From the NCBI GenBank assembly GCA_021731085.1, contig JAKFYB010000002.1, positions 62,001 through 126,000 of the forward strand: a DNA stretch of 64,000 bases, in the 5' to 3' direction. A model generated the notes under the pieces. It made no database searches and was not told where the DNA came from. It worked only from the letters and a program-made list of their open reading frames with translations. The stretch comes from Dehalococcoidia bacterium. GTDB taxonomy: Bacteria > Chloroflexota > Dehalococcoidia > DSTF01 > JACRBR01. Made by a program: the position numbers and the translations under genes. This document shows, piece by piece, positions 32,390-41,384 of the stretch. Each line of letters opens with the position of its first letter. Position 1 is the stretch's first letter.

Positions 32390-32830
32390 ATGCGCATTCT
32401 GCTGGTCAATGGCCCGAATCTGAACACACTCGGCACGCGCGAGCCCGAGATTTATGGCACCACCACTCTCGGAGATATCGAGCGGATGGTGACCGATCGC
32501 GCCCAGAAGGCCGGTGCCGAGGTGCGCTCGTTCCAGGCAAACGCCGAAGGCGCCCTCGTCGACTGGCTCCAGCACGAAGCACCGGCTGCTGACGGCCTCA
32601 TCATCAATGCCGCCTCCTACACCCACACGAGCCTCGCGCTTCGAGACACCATCTCCGCGATAAGCATCCCCGCTATTGAAGTCCACATCTCGAACATCTG
32701 GAAACGGGAGGAGTTCCGCCACTTCTCGTATCTCTCCGCCGTGTGTGTGGGCGCGATCGTTGGCCTTGGCGCTCGCGGATATGTGCTCGCCACCGACGCC
32801 CTCATCGACATCATCAAGGAGTCGAAGTAG
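32390..32830 (+). CDS. aroQ: 3-dehydroquinate dehydratase, type II
   Basis: 146 residues, normal for the dodecameric type II enzyme of the shikimate pathway. NGPNLNTLGTREPEIYG at the N-terminus carries the catalytic Arg and Tyr on the flexible lid. SFQANAEGALVDWL, NAASYTHTS, EVHISN and REEFRHFSYLS are the other conserved blocks, with the catalytic His in RHFS. It starts the long plus-strand run and is followed by a small protein gene after 2 bases. Confidence 0.95.
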   Translation: MRILLVNGPNLNTLGTREPEIYGTTTLGDIERMVTDRAQKAGAEVRSFQANAEGALVDWLQHEAPAADGLIINAASYTHTSLALRDTISAISIPAIEVHISNIWKREEFRHFSYLSAVCVGAIVGLGARGYVLATDALIDIIKESK

Positions 32831-32832
32831 CG

Positions 32833-33165
32833 ATGTCGCGCCACTTCGGAGAGGTCATTGAACTCTCGGCCGTGAACCCGGACGGAGATCTCGCGTGCGA
32901 CACGGCCATCGCAACGGCCGACGCTCGTCGCGGACTAAGTGACGATCTCGCACGCCACATCCGCAAGCCCGTGCGCGACCTTGCTGATGGCGTAGAGGTT
33001 CGCTTCGCACCCGAAGGCTGGGATGCCGTTCAGCGCTACGTGGAGCTTGAGTCCAAGTGCTGTGACTTCCTCACTCTGCGTCTTGAGCGCACCCCCGAGA
33101 ACGTACTCCTAACGGTCACAGGCAGGCCGGAAGCAAGACCCTGGATCGATCAGATCTTCGCCTAG
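32833..33165 (+). CDS. Small protein with ESKCCDFL motif
   Basis: 110 residues, cytoplasmic. The C-terminal half reads WDAVQRYVELESKCCDFLTLRLE, then a beta segment VLLTVTGRPEA. An E-x-x-CC-x-F-L motif of this kind occurs in small uncharacterised proteins, some next to metal-resistance genes; the vicinal cysteines could bind a soft metal. I cannot name a function. It starts 2 bases behind aroQ, with no independent ribosome site, and precedes the M24 peptidase. Confidence 0.65.
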   Translation: MSRHFGEVIELSAVNPDGDLACDTAIATADARRGLSDDLARHIRKPVRDLADGVEVRFAPEGWDAVQRYVELESKCCDFLTLRLERTPENVLLTVTGRPEARPWIDQIFA

Positions 33166-33186
33166 TTCAGTTAGGAAGGTCACAGC

Positions 33187-34272
33187 ATGAAAACCCGCCT
33201 CGAACGGCTGCGCGATTCTCTCGCCGAACGCGAACTCGACGCCGCACTCATCTCCAACGCACAGAACCGTCGCTACCTCAGCGGCTTCACAGGCTCGGCC
33301 GGCTACTTGCTCGTCACGTCAACCGACGCGATTATCGCCACGGACTTTCGCTACTACGAGCAGTCCGCCGCCCAGGCGCCCGACTTTCGTCTCCACAAGA
33401 CCGTGCAGGGTTTCGACGTCTGGGCGCCGCCGATGTTCGCCGGACTCGGCGGCAAGAAGGTCAGCATCGAGTCCACCGACATGACTTTCTCGACCCACCG
33501 CGCCCTTACGAAGGCGCTATCTTCGCTCCCAGACACCGATCGCCCGGAACTGGTTCCCGTTGGCGACCTCGTCGAAAAGCTCCGTCTCTACAAGGAAGCA
33601 GGCGAAATCGACGCGCTGCAGGCTGCTGTCGATCTCGGGGATGCCGCGTTCGTGCACGTCGCCGAATGCGTTGAACCCGGTTGGACCGAGAAGCAGGTCG
33701 CGTGGGAGATCGAAAAGTACATCCGTGAAAACGGTGGCGATGGCCTGTCGTTCGACACGATCGTCGCCGGTGGCCCATGGGGCGCCATGCCCCACGCCTA
33801 TCCCCGCGACCGCAAGCTGGAAGCGGGCGAGGGTATCGTCATCGACATGGGCAGTGACGTCGGCGGCTATATGTCCGACCTGACCCGCACCATCTTCCTC
33901 GGCAAACCGGACGACGAGTTCAAGAAGATCTACGACATCGTCCTGACGGCGCAGCTCACGGCCGAGGAAATGGTGAAGCCCGGCATGACCGGCGAAGAGT
34001 GCCACATGATCGCGCACAACGTCATCGAAGCCGCCGGTTACGGCGAGACCTTCGGACACGGCCTTGGCCATGGCATCGGGCTGCAAGTCCACGAAGCGCC
34101 GCGCGTGGGCCGAACATCCAACGACGTCCTGGAAGACAACATGGTGTTCACCATCGAACCCGGCATCTACGTCACAGGCTGGGGTGGCGTCCGCATCGAG
34201 GACATGGTCATTCTCGAGAACGGCAAGGCCCGCATCATGAGTACTTCTCCCAAACTCGCATTCACAGGCTGA
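33187..34272 (+). CDS. M24 metallopeptidase (Xaa-Pro aminopeptidase/dipeptidase)
   Basis: 361 residues. Cleaves N-terminal residues or dipeptides with proline at the second position, using two metal ions. The N-terminal creatinase-like domain spans 1-130. The pita-bread domain has metal ligands Asp220 and Asp231 (IDMGSDVGGYMSD), a His of HGLGHGIG (291-298), Glu324 (TIEPG) and Glu338 (RIEDM). Length fits the YqhT/PepQ group. AGGAAGG lies about 6 bases before the ATG. It is commonly found upstream of efp, as here. Confidence 0.9.
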   Translation: MKTRLERLRDSLAERELDAALISNAQNRRYLSGFTGSAGYLLVTSTDAIIATDFRYYEQSAAQAPDFRLHKTVQGFDVWAPPMFAGLGGKKVSIESTDMTFSTHRALTKALSSLPDTDRPELVPVGDLVEKLRLYKEAGEIDALQAAVDLGDAAFVHVAECVEPGWTEKQVAWEIEKYIRENGGDGLSFDTIVAGGPWGAMPHAYPRDRKLEAGEGIVIDMGSDVGGYMSDLTRTIFLGKPDDEFKKIYDIVLTAQLTAEEMVKPGMTGEECHMIAHNVIEAAGYGETFGHGLGHGIGLQVHEAPRVGRTSNDVLEDNMVFTIEPGIYVTGWGGVRIEDMVILENGKARIMSTSPKLAFTG

Positions 34273-34328
34273 CCAGCCGCTAAACTACTTCACAATCCGA
34301 CCAATACCTACGACCAGGAGCCTACAAC

Positions 34329-34886
34329 GTGATTTCTACCGGCGACATGAAGCGCGGCGCAACCATCGAACTCGACGGCCGGGTCTACCAGGTGATGGAG
34401 TTCCACCACATCAAGATGGGCCGCGGCTCCGCGCAGATGCGCATGAAACTCCGCGATGTCCGCCGCGGTGACACGATCGAACGGTCGTTCCAGGCTGGTG
34501 AAAAGTGGCCGCGCGTCCGTGTCGAGCGCATCTCGATGCAGTTCTCCTACGCGGAGGACAACATCATGCACTTCATGAACAACGAAACGTACGACCAGGT
34601 GCCACTAACCCTCGACCAGGTAGGCGACGCCAAAGACTACTTGCCCGAAAACCAGACATGTGATGTGCTATTCCTCGGCGATGAGCCGATCGGCATCGAA
34701 CTCCCGTCCTCCGTGGTGATGAACGTCGCCCAATGCGATCCCGGCCTCAAGGGCGACACGGCAACGGGCGCGACAAAGCCGGCGACGATGGAGACCGGCC
34801 TCGTCATCAACGTCCCACTCTTCGTCAACGAAGGTGACAAGATCCGCGTCAACACCAGCAGCGGCGAATACCAGGAACGCGCCTAG
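34329..34886 (+). CDS. efp: Translation elongation factor P
   Basis: 185 residues, three beta-barrel domains. EF-P enters the ribosomal E site and rescues stalling at polyproline. The domain I tip reads KMGRG, with Arg at position 32 in place of the usual lysine, as in Thermus. Domains II/III are complete (NETYDQVPL, SGEYQERA at the end). The GTG start has AGGAG 8 bases upstream. It follows the M24 peptidase gene by 56 bases. Confidence 0.95.
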   Translation: MISTGDMKRGATIELDGRVYQVMEFHHIKMGRGSAQMRMKLRDVRRGDTIERSFQAGEKWPRVRVERISMQFSYAEDNIMHFMNNETYDQVPLTLDQVGDAKDYLPENQTCDVLFLGDEPIGIELPSSVVMNVAQCDPGLKGDTATGATKPATMETGLVINVPLFVNEGDKIRVNTSSGEYQERA

Positions 34887-34946
34887 CTTCCAATTGCCTC
34901 GTTCGGGCCTTGCTCTCCGCCCTTTGCCGAATCAGCGCATTTGTTC

Positions 34947-34952
34947 GACAAT
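34947..34952 (+). promoter_or_regulatory. Leaderless-type -10 of xseA
   Basis: GACAAT, 6 bases before the ATG at 34959. Confidence 0.45.
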
Positions 34953-34958
34953 GGCCGA

Positions 34959-36218
34959 ATGCAGATATACGCCGTCCGCGAGGTCATCGCCCGTCTGCGC
35001 GATCTCATTGCTGCAGACAGTCTCCTCAACGACGTGTGGGTAGCAGGTGAGTGCTCGAACGTTAGCCGGCCCGCCTCCGGGCACGTCTACTTCACACTCA
35101 AGGATCAGAACGCCCAGCTTCGGAGCGTCTTCTTCGCCAACCCACGCGCCAAGACATCGCGCCTCATCGAGAATGGCGCAGCAGTGCTCGCGCACGGTCG
35201 AATCGCCCTTTACGAGCAGCGCGGCGAACTGCAGATTGTCGTTGATTACATCCAGCCCGAAGGCGCAGGTGCACTGCAGGCTGAGTACGAGCGCCTGCGA
35301 ACCCAACTCGAAGAGGAGGGACTCTTCGACGACTCTCGCAAGCGCCCACTCCCGCGCATGCCCAAGCGGATTGGCATCGTAACGTCGGCTTCAGGCGCTG
35401 TCTTTCATGACATCTGCAATGTCCTCGCTCGCCGCTGGCCCCTCGCCGAAGTCGTCCTCGCGCCAACGCCCGTTCAAGGCCCCGACGCGGTTGCAGGCAT
35501 CGTCGGTGGTATCGACGCCCTCAACGACCTTGGCGACATCGACGTCATCGTCGCCGCGCGTGGGGGCGGATCCATCGAAGAGTTATGGGCATTCAATAAC
35601 ATCGCCGTCGCCCGCGCGATCTTCTCGAGTGCTGCGCCGCTCGTCTCCGCCGTCGGCCACGAGACAGACTTCACCATCGCAGACTACGTCGCCGACATGC
35701 GCGCGCCAACACCGTCCGCCGCTGCAGAACTCATCTCGCCCGACCGCCTGCACTTCCAGACACGACTGGGAGGAGCGGTCGGCACGATTGAGTCCATTAT
35801 CCAACGCCGCTTGAACTCCCATCGAACCGCACTGGATAACGGTCGCCATGCGCTCGACCGTCGTTTCCCTGACATCAACAGGCAGCGCCAACTCGTCGAC
35901 GCCCTCACGCGTCATGGTCTGGCTGCGGCAGAGCGCCAACACAGCGAGGCGGCGCATGGAGTCGGTGCCTGCGTGTGGCGCCTGAAGTCGCTCAACCCTT
36001 ATGCCACCCTCGACCGTGGGTACGCAATTGTCCAAAAGAAGGGGCTCGTCGTTTCAAGCGTGGACATGGTACAGGCCAGCGACACGATCGACATACGCGT
36101 CAAAGACGGAACCTTCAGCTCGACCGTGGGTGGCGCACCGATCGCGAAAAAGCGAACTCGCCGCGCGATCTCGGAAGCGCAGGCGTCCCTGTTTACCATG
36201 CCCGAGGAACGGGCCTGA
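34959..36218 (+). CDS. xseA: Exodeoxyribonuclease VII large subunit
   Basis: 419 residues. With XseB it degrades single-stranded DNA to oligonucleotides. The N-terminal OB fold has VWVAGECSNVSRPASGHVYF. The catalytic domain has GIVTSASGAVFHDI, ARGGGSIEELWAFN and SAVGHETDFTIADYVAD. A helical stretch and LNPYATLDRGYAIV close the protein. ATG at 34959 is chosen over a TTG at 34941 on family length. It precedes xseB by 10 bases. Confidence 0.95.
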   Translation: MQIYAVREVIARLRDLIAADSLLNDVWVAGECSNVSRPASGHVYFTLKDQNAQLRSVFFANPRAKTSRLIENGAAVLAHGRIALYEQRGELQIVVDYIQPEGAGALQAEYERLRTQLEEEGLFDDSRKRPLPRMPKRIGIVTSASGAVFHDICNVLARRWPLAEVVLAPTPVQGPDAVAGIVGGIDALNDLGDIDVIVAARGGGSIEELWAFNNIAVARAIFSSAAPLVSAVGHETDFTIADYVADMRAPTPSAAAELISPDRLHFQTRLGGAVGTIESIIQRRLNSHRTALDNGRHALDRRFPDINRQRQLVDALTRHGLAAAERQHSEAAHGVGACVWRLKSLNPYATLDRGYAIVQKKGLVVSSVDMVQASDTIDIRVKDGTFSSTVGGAPIAKKRTRRAISEAQASLFTMPEERA

Positions 36219-36228
36219 CGGAGGAAGT

Positions 36229-36540
36229 ATGGCGAAGGAAACAAAGCCCGCGAAGGTCGAGCCGTTCGAGCAACTCTATGGCCGTCTAGAAGCGAGCGTA
36301 TCCAAGCTCGAAGACGGCGGCCTCTCGCTCGACGAGGCAATCGCACTTTACGCGGAAGGTATGACGCTCGCCCGCGAGTGCCAGCAGCGCCTCGACGAAG
36401 CCGAACAGAAAATCACGAAGCTCCGGGAGTCCTTCGCGCCGATCGCGCGTACGAACGGCACGCTCCTCAACGAAAATCCTGAGGACATCGAGTACGTCGC
36501 GGAAGACGAACCCTTAATCGAGGACGACGACTTCCCGTAG
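36229..36540 (+). CDS. xseB: Exodeoxyribonuclease VII small subunit
   Basis: 103 residues. The conserved core is FEQLYGRLEASVSKLEDG, LSLDEAIALYAEG and CQQRLDEAEQKI, a helical hairpin that packs on XseA. The C-terminal tail is acidic (PLIEDDDF). GGAGG lies 4 bases before the ATG. Co-transcribed with xseA. Confidence 0.95.
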   Translation: MAKETKPAKVEPFEQLYGRLEASVSKLEDGGLSLDEAIALYAEGMTLARECQQRLDEAEQKITKLRESFAPIARTNGTLLNENPEDIEYVAEDEPLIEDDDFP

Positions 36541-36598
36541 GACGAGCATCGTTGCATGCACTCCTCGTTACGGCTACGGTGAAGCAACGGAGGGTTCG

Positions 36599-37429
36599 TT
36601 GACACTACGCATCGGCTGGTTCACAACGGGACGAGGCGAAGGTTCGCAGAAGCTCCTGCGCACCACCGTTAACGCTATCCGCGAAGGGAGCCTCGACGCC
36701 GAGGTCTCGTTCGTCTTTTGCAATCGCGAACCGGGGCAGTTCCCAGCCACAGACGATCTCTTCCGTCAGGTTGAATCCTACGACCTACCCTTGATCACCC
36801 TGTCAGACCGCCGGTTCCGCAAGGAGCACAACGGAGAGATTGCCCGCGCCGGTCAGCCCCTCCCCACGTGGCGTACAGGCTACGACGAAGCCGTTGCCCA
36901 ACTCCTTGCGGTGTACACGTACGACATCGGTATGCTCGCCGGCTACATGCTCGTGATGACTCCACCGTTGTTCGAGTCGCACCCGATGCTGAACCTTCAT
37001 CCCGCGGCGCCGGGCCAACCGGAGGGCACATGGCAGGACGTAACTTGGAAACTCATCGATCAACGGGTCGAACATGGTGGAGTACGCATTCATCTCGTCA
37101 CGGCGGGACTCGATGAAGGCCCTGTCGTCACCTACTGCACCTACGGCCTACGGGGGGCCTCCATCGATCTGCTCTGGCGCAACGCCGAGGGCAGGGAAGC
37201 GTCGCACATCCGCGAGACCGAAGGCGAGCGCTTCCCGCTCTTTCAAGAGATGCGCCGTCGCGGATCGATGCGCGAACTACCGCTCGTCGTGGAGTCCTTG
37301 CGCGCGCTCGCGGATGGCCGACTGCGGGTTGACAAGGGCGACATCTTCACCGGCGATACCCGCGTCGTCCGCGGATACGATCTGACTCCCGAAATTGAGG
37401 CGTCGCTCGCTCGACCGGCGATTGTGTGA
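36599..37429 (+). CDS. PurN-like formyltransferase
   Basis: 276 residues. The N-terminal part has the formyltransferase fold: IGWFTTGRGEGSQ, MLAGYMLVMTPPLFE, then NLHPA (Asn and His of the catalytic triad) and LDEGPVV (Asp). This pattern matches 10-formyltetrahydrofolate-dependent enzymes such as PurN, but the protein is longer and divergent, so GAR transformylase or another acceptor cannot be decided. The start is TTG at 36599 with GGAGGG 5 bases upstream. A -10-like TACGGT is at 36575-36580. Confidence 0.75.
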   Translation: MTLRIGWFTTGRGEGSQKLLRTTVNAIREGSLDAEVSFVFCNREPGQFPATDDLFRQVESYDLPLITLSDRRFRKEHNGEIARAGQPLPTWRTGYDEAVAQLLAVYTYDIGMLAGYMLVMTPPLFESHPMLNLHPAAPGQPEGTWQDVTWKLIDQRVEHGGVRIHLVTAGLDEGPVVTYCTYGLRGASIDLLWRNAEGREASHIRETEGERFPLFQEMRRRGSMRELPLVVESLRALADGRLRVDKGDIFTGDTRVVRGYDLTPEIEASLARPAIV

Positions 37430-37523
37430 GCTTCGTTCTGGCACACACAGCAAGATGCGCCCGTAGACGTTGAGAACCGCCATCTCACGTCCAGCCGAAC
37501 GGCTTGACTTGCGATTTCTGTAA

Positions 37524-37553
37524 TTGACGGAACGCAATAATCGCCGGTACAGT
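37524..37553 (+). promoter_or_regulatory. Promoter (-35 and -10) of the zinc-ribbon gene, leaderless type
   Basis: TTGACG, 18 bases, TACAGT, then 8 bases to the ATG at 37562. This is the clearest full promoter among the leaderless examples. Confidence 0.65.
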
Positions 37554-37561
37554 GCACATCC

Positions 37562-37930
37562 ATGCAATCGAACTGCTCCGCCTGCGATTTCGCCCTGGAT
37601 GGCGCCGACAATTTCTGTCGGAGCTGTGGTGTCTCCTCGACTGCCGCCGCTGCAAATCTCCCTGCGACGCGCACCAACGCGTCGATCACGCTATGGCGCC
37701 CCCATGCGTCCCCTGTAGTGAAGGGTGCCGCGGTCATGGCTGCAGGCACCATCGGTCAATTCGTCGTTCGAAGGGCTATCAGTGGGCTTGTCGGCGGCGG
37801 GTCGACCGGCGAAAACAGAAAGCGGCGTTCGATCTTCGCGCGCAAGAATGCCGACGGGCTGCAGGACGAAGCGCAAATTATCACCGAAACCATGATGGTC
37901 CGCCGCGTCCGCATACGACGGCCAACATAG
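37562..37930 (+). CDS. Zinc-ribbon protein with hydrophobic segment
   Basis: 122 residues. CSACDFALDGADNFCRSCG is a short zinc ribbon (CxxC and CxxC, residues about 5-22). A glycine/alanine-rich hydrophobic stretch (about 52-80) may be membrane-associated. A basic region (NRKRRSIFARK) and a C-terminal MVRRVRIRRPT end the protein. No catalytic motif. It has its own promoter; the downstream secreted-protein gene follows after 52 bases. Confidence 0.65.
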   Translation: MQSNCSACDFALDGADNFCRSCGVSSTAAAANLPATRTNASITLWRPHASPVVKGAAVMAAGTIGQFVVRRAISGLVGGGSTGENRKRRSIFARKNADGLQDEAQIITETMMVRRVRIRRPT

Positions 37931-37982
37931 CTGCAATCACAAGGACCGCCCGGGTGGGCAGGACAGCACGACCCGGATCGCG

Positions 37983-39935
37983 ATGCCACAGCGCCGCTTC
38001 ATAACCTTTGGCCTTCTCGCGTTGACGCTGTTCTACGTTCTCTTCACCACGTCTCGCACCGCAACCGCCCATCAATACTTGGTCAACGGCAGTTTCGAAG
38101 ACGGTACGGAGGCTTGGTCGATACTGTCCGATGGCAGCACATTTGACACCGCGCCCGATGCCGTCCATTCCAGCGATGGCCTATACCGCGGCCGCATCGT
38201 CCTCGGCCAAGCAAATTTTCGCCTGAATCAAAGCATCGCCGATGTACCGCCGGGAACCTACCAAATGGCGATCAGCGTCCGCGTCGAATCGACGAATGCA
38301 GTTGTGAAGCTCGAAGTCTTGACGGATCCCACCTGGGCCGAGCGGCCCGCTTCCGTAACATTCACGGCTACTCCCGGGGAGTGGCAACACCTCGTTTCCG
38401 ACATCGTAATCCCGGGCGCGTCATGGGTTAGCATCCGCATGTTTGGCAGTGGAAATGTCGGTGACCGCATCTACATAGATGGCGTTCGATTCGACGGCGC
38501 CGCTCCCGCCACGATGACGCCGACTTACACGCACACGCCGCTACCACCTACCAACACACCAGTGCCACCAACAGCGACTAAAACTCCACGGGAGACTACC
38601 ACCGCATCACCTGAGCCAACCTCCACCACCAGTCCCGCCCTATCGCACGCCATCGCTACGGGAACCCTCGCAAACGGCGGCTTCGAGGACGTCGCCGAAG
38701 GCAAACCTCTCGCATGGAGTAAATACGGTGGTTCGCTGTCCGTCGCGGCGTCGCCGGTCCGCACAGGTGGCCATGCCGCCAGGCTCGAATCTGTGACCGA
38801 CTCCACAAAATGGCTCTACCAGACGGTTGTTGTCACAGGCGGTTCCTCATATTCGTTCGATGCGTGGCTCCGGTACGACGATCCGAATGTCGCGTCAGCC
38901 TTCCTGCGAATCTCCTGGTATGCGTCAGTCGATGGTTCAGGCGAAGCAATCGGCACCGCCGACTCCCTCGCACGCCTCGAGACGTCTTCGGCCGACTGGC
39001 GCTATCTCACGACGAGCAGTGTCGCGGCGCCGGCCGACGCGCGGACTGCGAAGCTCCGTATCATGCTCCAACCCACGTCGACGGCCCTCGCCTCCATCTA
39101 CGCCGATGACGCCGCATTCGCCCCAGCAGATCCGGCTCTGAGCACATCTGTGCAACAGCCTGGAGACGCAAACCAAACATCAGCGAGCAGTGCCCAACGG
39201 AGCGGAGCATCGTCGGCCAACCCAGGGGGGCGCCAACTGTCCTCTACCACGGATATGGCGACAACATCCAGAATCGTCATCAGTGAGATCCTGTACGACT
39301 CCCTCGAACCACAGGACTCCGAAGGCGAATGGATCGAGCTATACAACGCCGGCATAGAACCCGTTGACCTGAGAGGTTGGGCGATCGCCGACAATAAGTA
39401 CGCCGACTTCCTGCCAGCCCACATGCTCGAACCGGGCAACTACGTTGTAATTGTGGCTTCGGATAACCTATCTTCAGATATGATTGAGCGTGAGGTCGCT
39501 GCGATTCGCATTGCGGGCAACATCGGAAACTCGCTCAACAATAGCGGCGATGTCGTGGCGCTCATCGACCCATCCGGCCGTTTCGCGGACGTCGTGTCTT
39601 GGGGCGACAACGCTTCCGCGTTCGACCCTGCGATCACAGACGTCCCGGCCGGCCACTCGATCGCGCGGCGATCGGCCAGCACTGACACAAACACCGCTAA
39701 CGACTTCATTGATAGCGAGCAACCGTCACCGGGCCTCGCATATACGGACGGCAGCGCGACGGAGCATCGACCGGCAGTCGCCACGTCCAACAATGTGCAA
39801 GTCCTCTCAGGCGAATCCGGAAGTTCATTCGGCTGGATTGCGTGGGCGCTAGCAGCGGGCTCTATGGGCATCCTCGCTGTCGTCGCAGCTGCTCGACTAG
39901 GGCCCGTCGTCACACAGCGCCTCCGCCATCAATGA
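37983..39935 (+). CDS. Secreted surface protein with CBM-like and lamin-tail domains
   Basis: 650 residues. A signal peptide (about 1-30) is followed by a carbohydrate-binding-like jelly roll (LVNGSFEDGTEAWSIL, about 33-170), a Thr/Pro linker, a second such domain (NGGFEDVAEGKPLAWSKYGG, about 225-375), a Ser-rich linker, a lamin-tail domain (RIVISEILYDS to VDVVSWGD, about 430-560) and a C-terminal membrane segment (about 620-640). So it is exported and membrane-held by its C-terminus. Lamin-tail domains occur in surface and nuclease-linked proteins; the role here is unknown. Its stop overlaps the rluB start. Confidence 0.75.
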   Translation: MPQRRFITFGLLALTLFYVLFTTSRTATAHQYLVNGSFEDGTEAWSILSDGSTFDTAPDAVHSSDGLYRGRIVLGQANFRLNQSIADVPPGTYQMAISVRVESTNAVVKLEVLTDPTWAERPASVTFTATPGEWQHLVSDIVIPGASWVSIRMFGSGNVGDRIYIDGVRFDGAAPATMTPTYTHTPLPPTNTPVPPTATKTPRETTTASPEPTSTTSPALSHAIATGTLANGGFEDVAEGKPLAWSKYGGSLSVAASPVRTGGHAARLESVTDSTKWLYQTVVVTGGSSYSFDAWLRYDDPNVASAFLRISWYASVDGSGEAIGTADSLARLETSSADWRYLTTSSVAAPADARTAKLRIMLQPTSTALASIYADDAAFAPADPALSTSVQQPGDANQTSASSAQRSGASSANPGGRQLSSTTDMATTSRIVISEILYDSLEPQDSEGEWIELYNAGIEPVDLRGWAIADNKYADFLPAHMLEPGNYVVIVASDNLSSDMIEREVAAIRIAGNIGNSLNNSGDVVALIDPSGRFADVVSWGDNASAFDPAITDVPAGHSIARRSASTDTNTANDFIDSEQPSPGLAYTDGSATEHRPAVATSNNVQVLSGESGSSFGWIAWALAAGSMGILAVVAAARLGPVVTQRLRHQ

Positions 39936-40678
39936 GCAGCGAACGCCTCCAAAAGATCCTCGCGCGCGCTGGCTATGGATCTCGCCGTGGAGCGGAAGCG
40001 CTCATCACTGCAGGACGAGTGACCGTCAACGGCAGCAGCGTGACGGAACTCGGCACGAAAGCAGACGCCGAATCCGACACGATCACCGTAGATGGCACTG
40101 CACTCACCGTCGCGAAACAACATGTGCACATCGCCCTACACAAGCCCGCGGGCGCCGTCACCACAGTAAGCGACCCCCAGGGTCGTATGACAGTGATGTC
40201 GCTACTCCCGAAGAACCTACCACCTCACGTTATCCCCATTGGTCGCCTCGACAAGGACACCGCGGGCCTCCTTCTGTTCACCAACGACGGCGAGTTCGCT
40301 CACCGCATCGCCCATCCGCGATACGAAATCGAGAAGGAGTATCACGCCCTCGTTGCAGGTGTACCCTCGCCTGAGGATCTGGCTGCAATCAGAAGCGGCG
40401 TCGACATCGGCGGCCACATGACAGCACCAGCGAAAATCGATGTCGCAAGACCACCTGCGGGCCACTTTGAACGCCCTGGAGACACCTGGATCCAACTCGT
40501 GATTCACGAAGGCCGAAAGCGCCAGGTGCGCCTCATGTGCGCGGCAATCAATCACGATGTCCGGATCCTCGTGCGCACGCGTATCGGCGGCGTGTCAATC
40601 ACCGGCCTCCCTCTCATGAAGACACGCCCGCTCACCACCCTAGAAGTCACCGAGCTTCGCCGAGCCGTTGACCTCTAG
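39932..40678 (+). CDS. rluB: 23S rRNA pseudouridine synthase RluB-like
   Basis: 248 residues. The N-terminal S4 RNA-binding domain (RLQKILARAGYGSRRGAEALI) is followed by the synthase domain with catalytic Asp in GRLDKDTAGLLLFTNDG. RQVRLMCAAINHDV and LRRAVDL close it. RluB/RsuA-type enzymes isomerise one uridine in rRNA. The ATG overlaps the stop of the previous gene (ATGA). It precedes cmk, a frequent neighbour of rluB. Confidence 0.9.
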   Translation: MSSERLQKILARAGYGSRRGAEALITAGRVTVNGSSVTELGTKADAESDTITVDGTALTVAKQHVHIALHKPAGAVTTVSDPQGRMTVMSLLPKNLPPHVIPIGRLDKDTAGLLLFTNDGEFAHRIAHPRYEIEKEYHALVAGVPSPEDLAAIRSGVDIGGHMTAPAKIDVARPPAGHFERPGDTWIQLVIHEGRKRQVRLMCAAINHDVRILVRTRIGGVSITGLPLMKTRPLTTLEVTELRRAVDL

Positions 40679-40701
40679 CCGGGTTCGCGACGGGCTCCGG
40701 G

Positions 40702-40707
40702 TACACT
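40702..40707 (+). promoter_or_regulatory. Leaderless-type -10 of cmk
   Basis: TACACT, 8 bases before the ATG at 40716. Confidence 0.55.
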
Positions 40708-40715
40708 CACCCCCA

Positions 40716-41384
40716 ATGGACGCTATCGCCATCGACGGACCCGCTGCTTCCGGCAAGACGGCGATCGGCGTCGAGCTCGCACGCCAGCTCGGCTACCACT
40801 TCCTCGATACCGGTGCCATGTATCGCGCGGTCGCATGGGTTGTCCTCGAACGCGGCATCACCCCCACGGATGAGGCAGCAGTTGCTGCCCTTGTCGACAC
40901 AATTACACTCGCAGTGACGCACCCTCCGGTTGGCTCACCGGAAGCCACTGGGGTGCTCGTTGACGGCGTCGATGTCACTCTTCGGCTCCGCGAGCCCGCC
41001 GTCGAAAACGCCGTCTCGCTAGTCTCCCGTGTACCTGCGGTGCGCCGCGCGCTCGTCCGCATCCAGCAGGAGATAGCGAAGAGCGGACGTGTGGTTATGG
41101 CGGGTCGCGATATCGGCAGCGTCGTCCTTCCCAACGCCCGGCTCAAGGTGTACCTCGACGCGTCTCGTGAAGTGCGGGCCCGTCGCCGTGCCGACCAAAT
41201 GCGCGCAGCAGGACAGACTCCGGACACTGACGCCCTCATCGCCGATCTCGAGCGGCGCGACAGCATCGACTCAAACCGCGAGGCTTCGCCGTTGACCGCC
41301 GCGGCTGGAGCCGTAATCATCCACACAGACGAATTGAGCATTGAGGAGGTGGTGCGACGGCTGGCAAATCTGGCACAAGAATGA
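40716..41384 (+). CDS. cmk: Cytidylate kinase
   Basis: 222 residues. Phosphorylates CMP and dCMP with ATP. The P-loop is DGPAASGKTAIG, FLDTGAMYRAVAW binds substrate, and AGRDIGSVVLPNA with the following LDAS are conserved. The lid contains RRRADQMRAAG. Its stop overlaps the plsC start by four bases. Confidence 0.95.
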   Translation: MDAIAIDGPAASGKTAIGVELARQLGYHFLDTGAMYRAVAWVVLERGITPTDEAAVAALVDTITLAVTHPPVGSPEATGVLVDGVDVTLRLREPAVENAVSLVSRVPAVRRALVRIQQEIAKSGRVVMAGRDIGSVVLPNARLKVYLDASREVRARRRADQMRAAGQTPDTDALIADLERRDSIDSNREASPLTAAAGAVIIHTDELSIEEVVRRLANLAQE

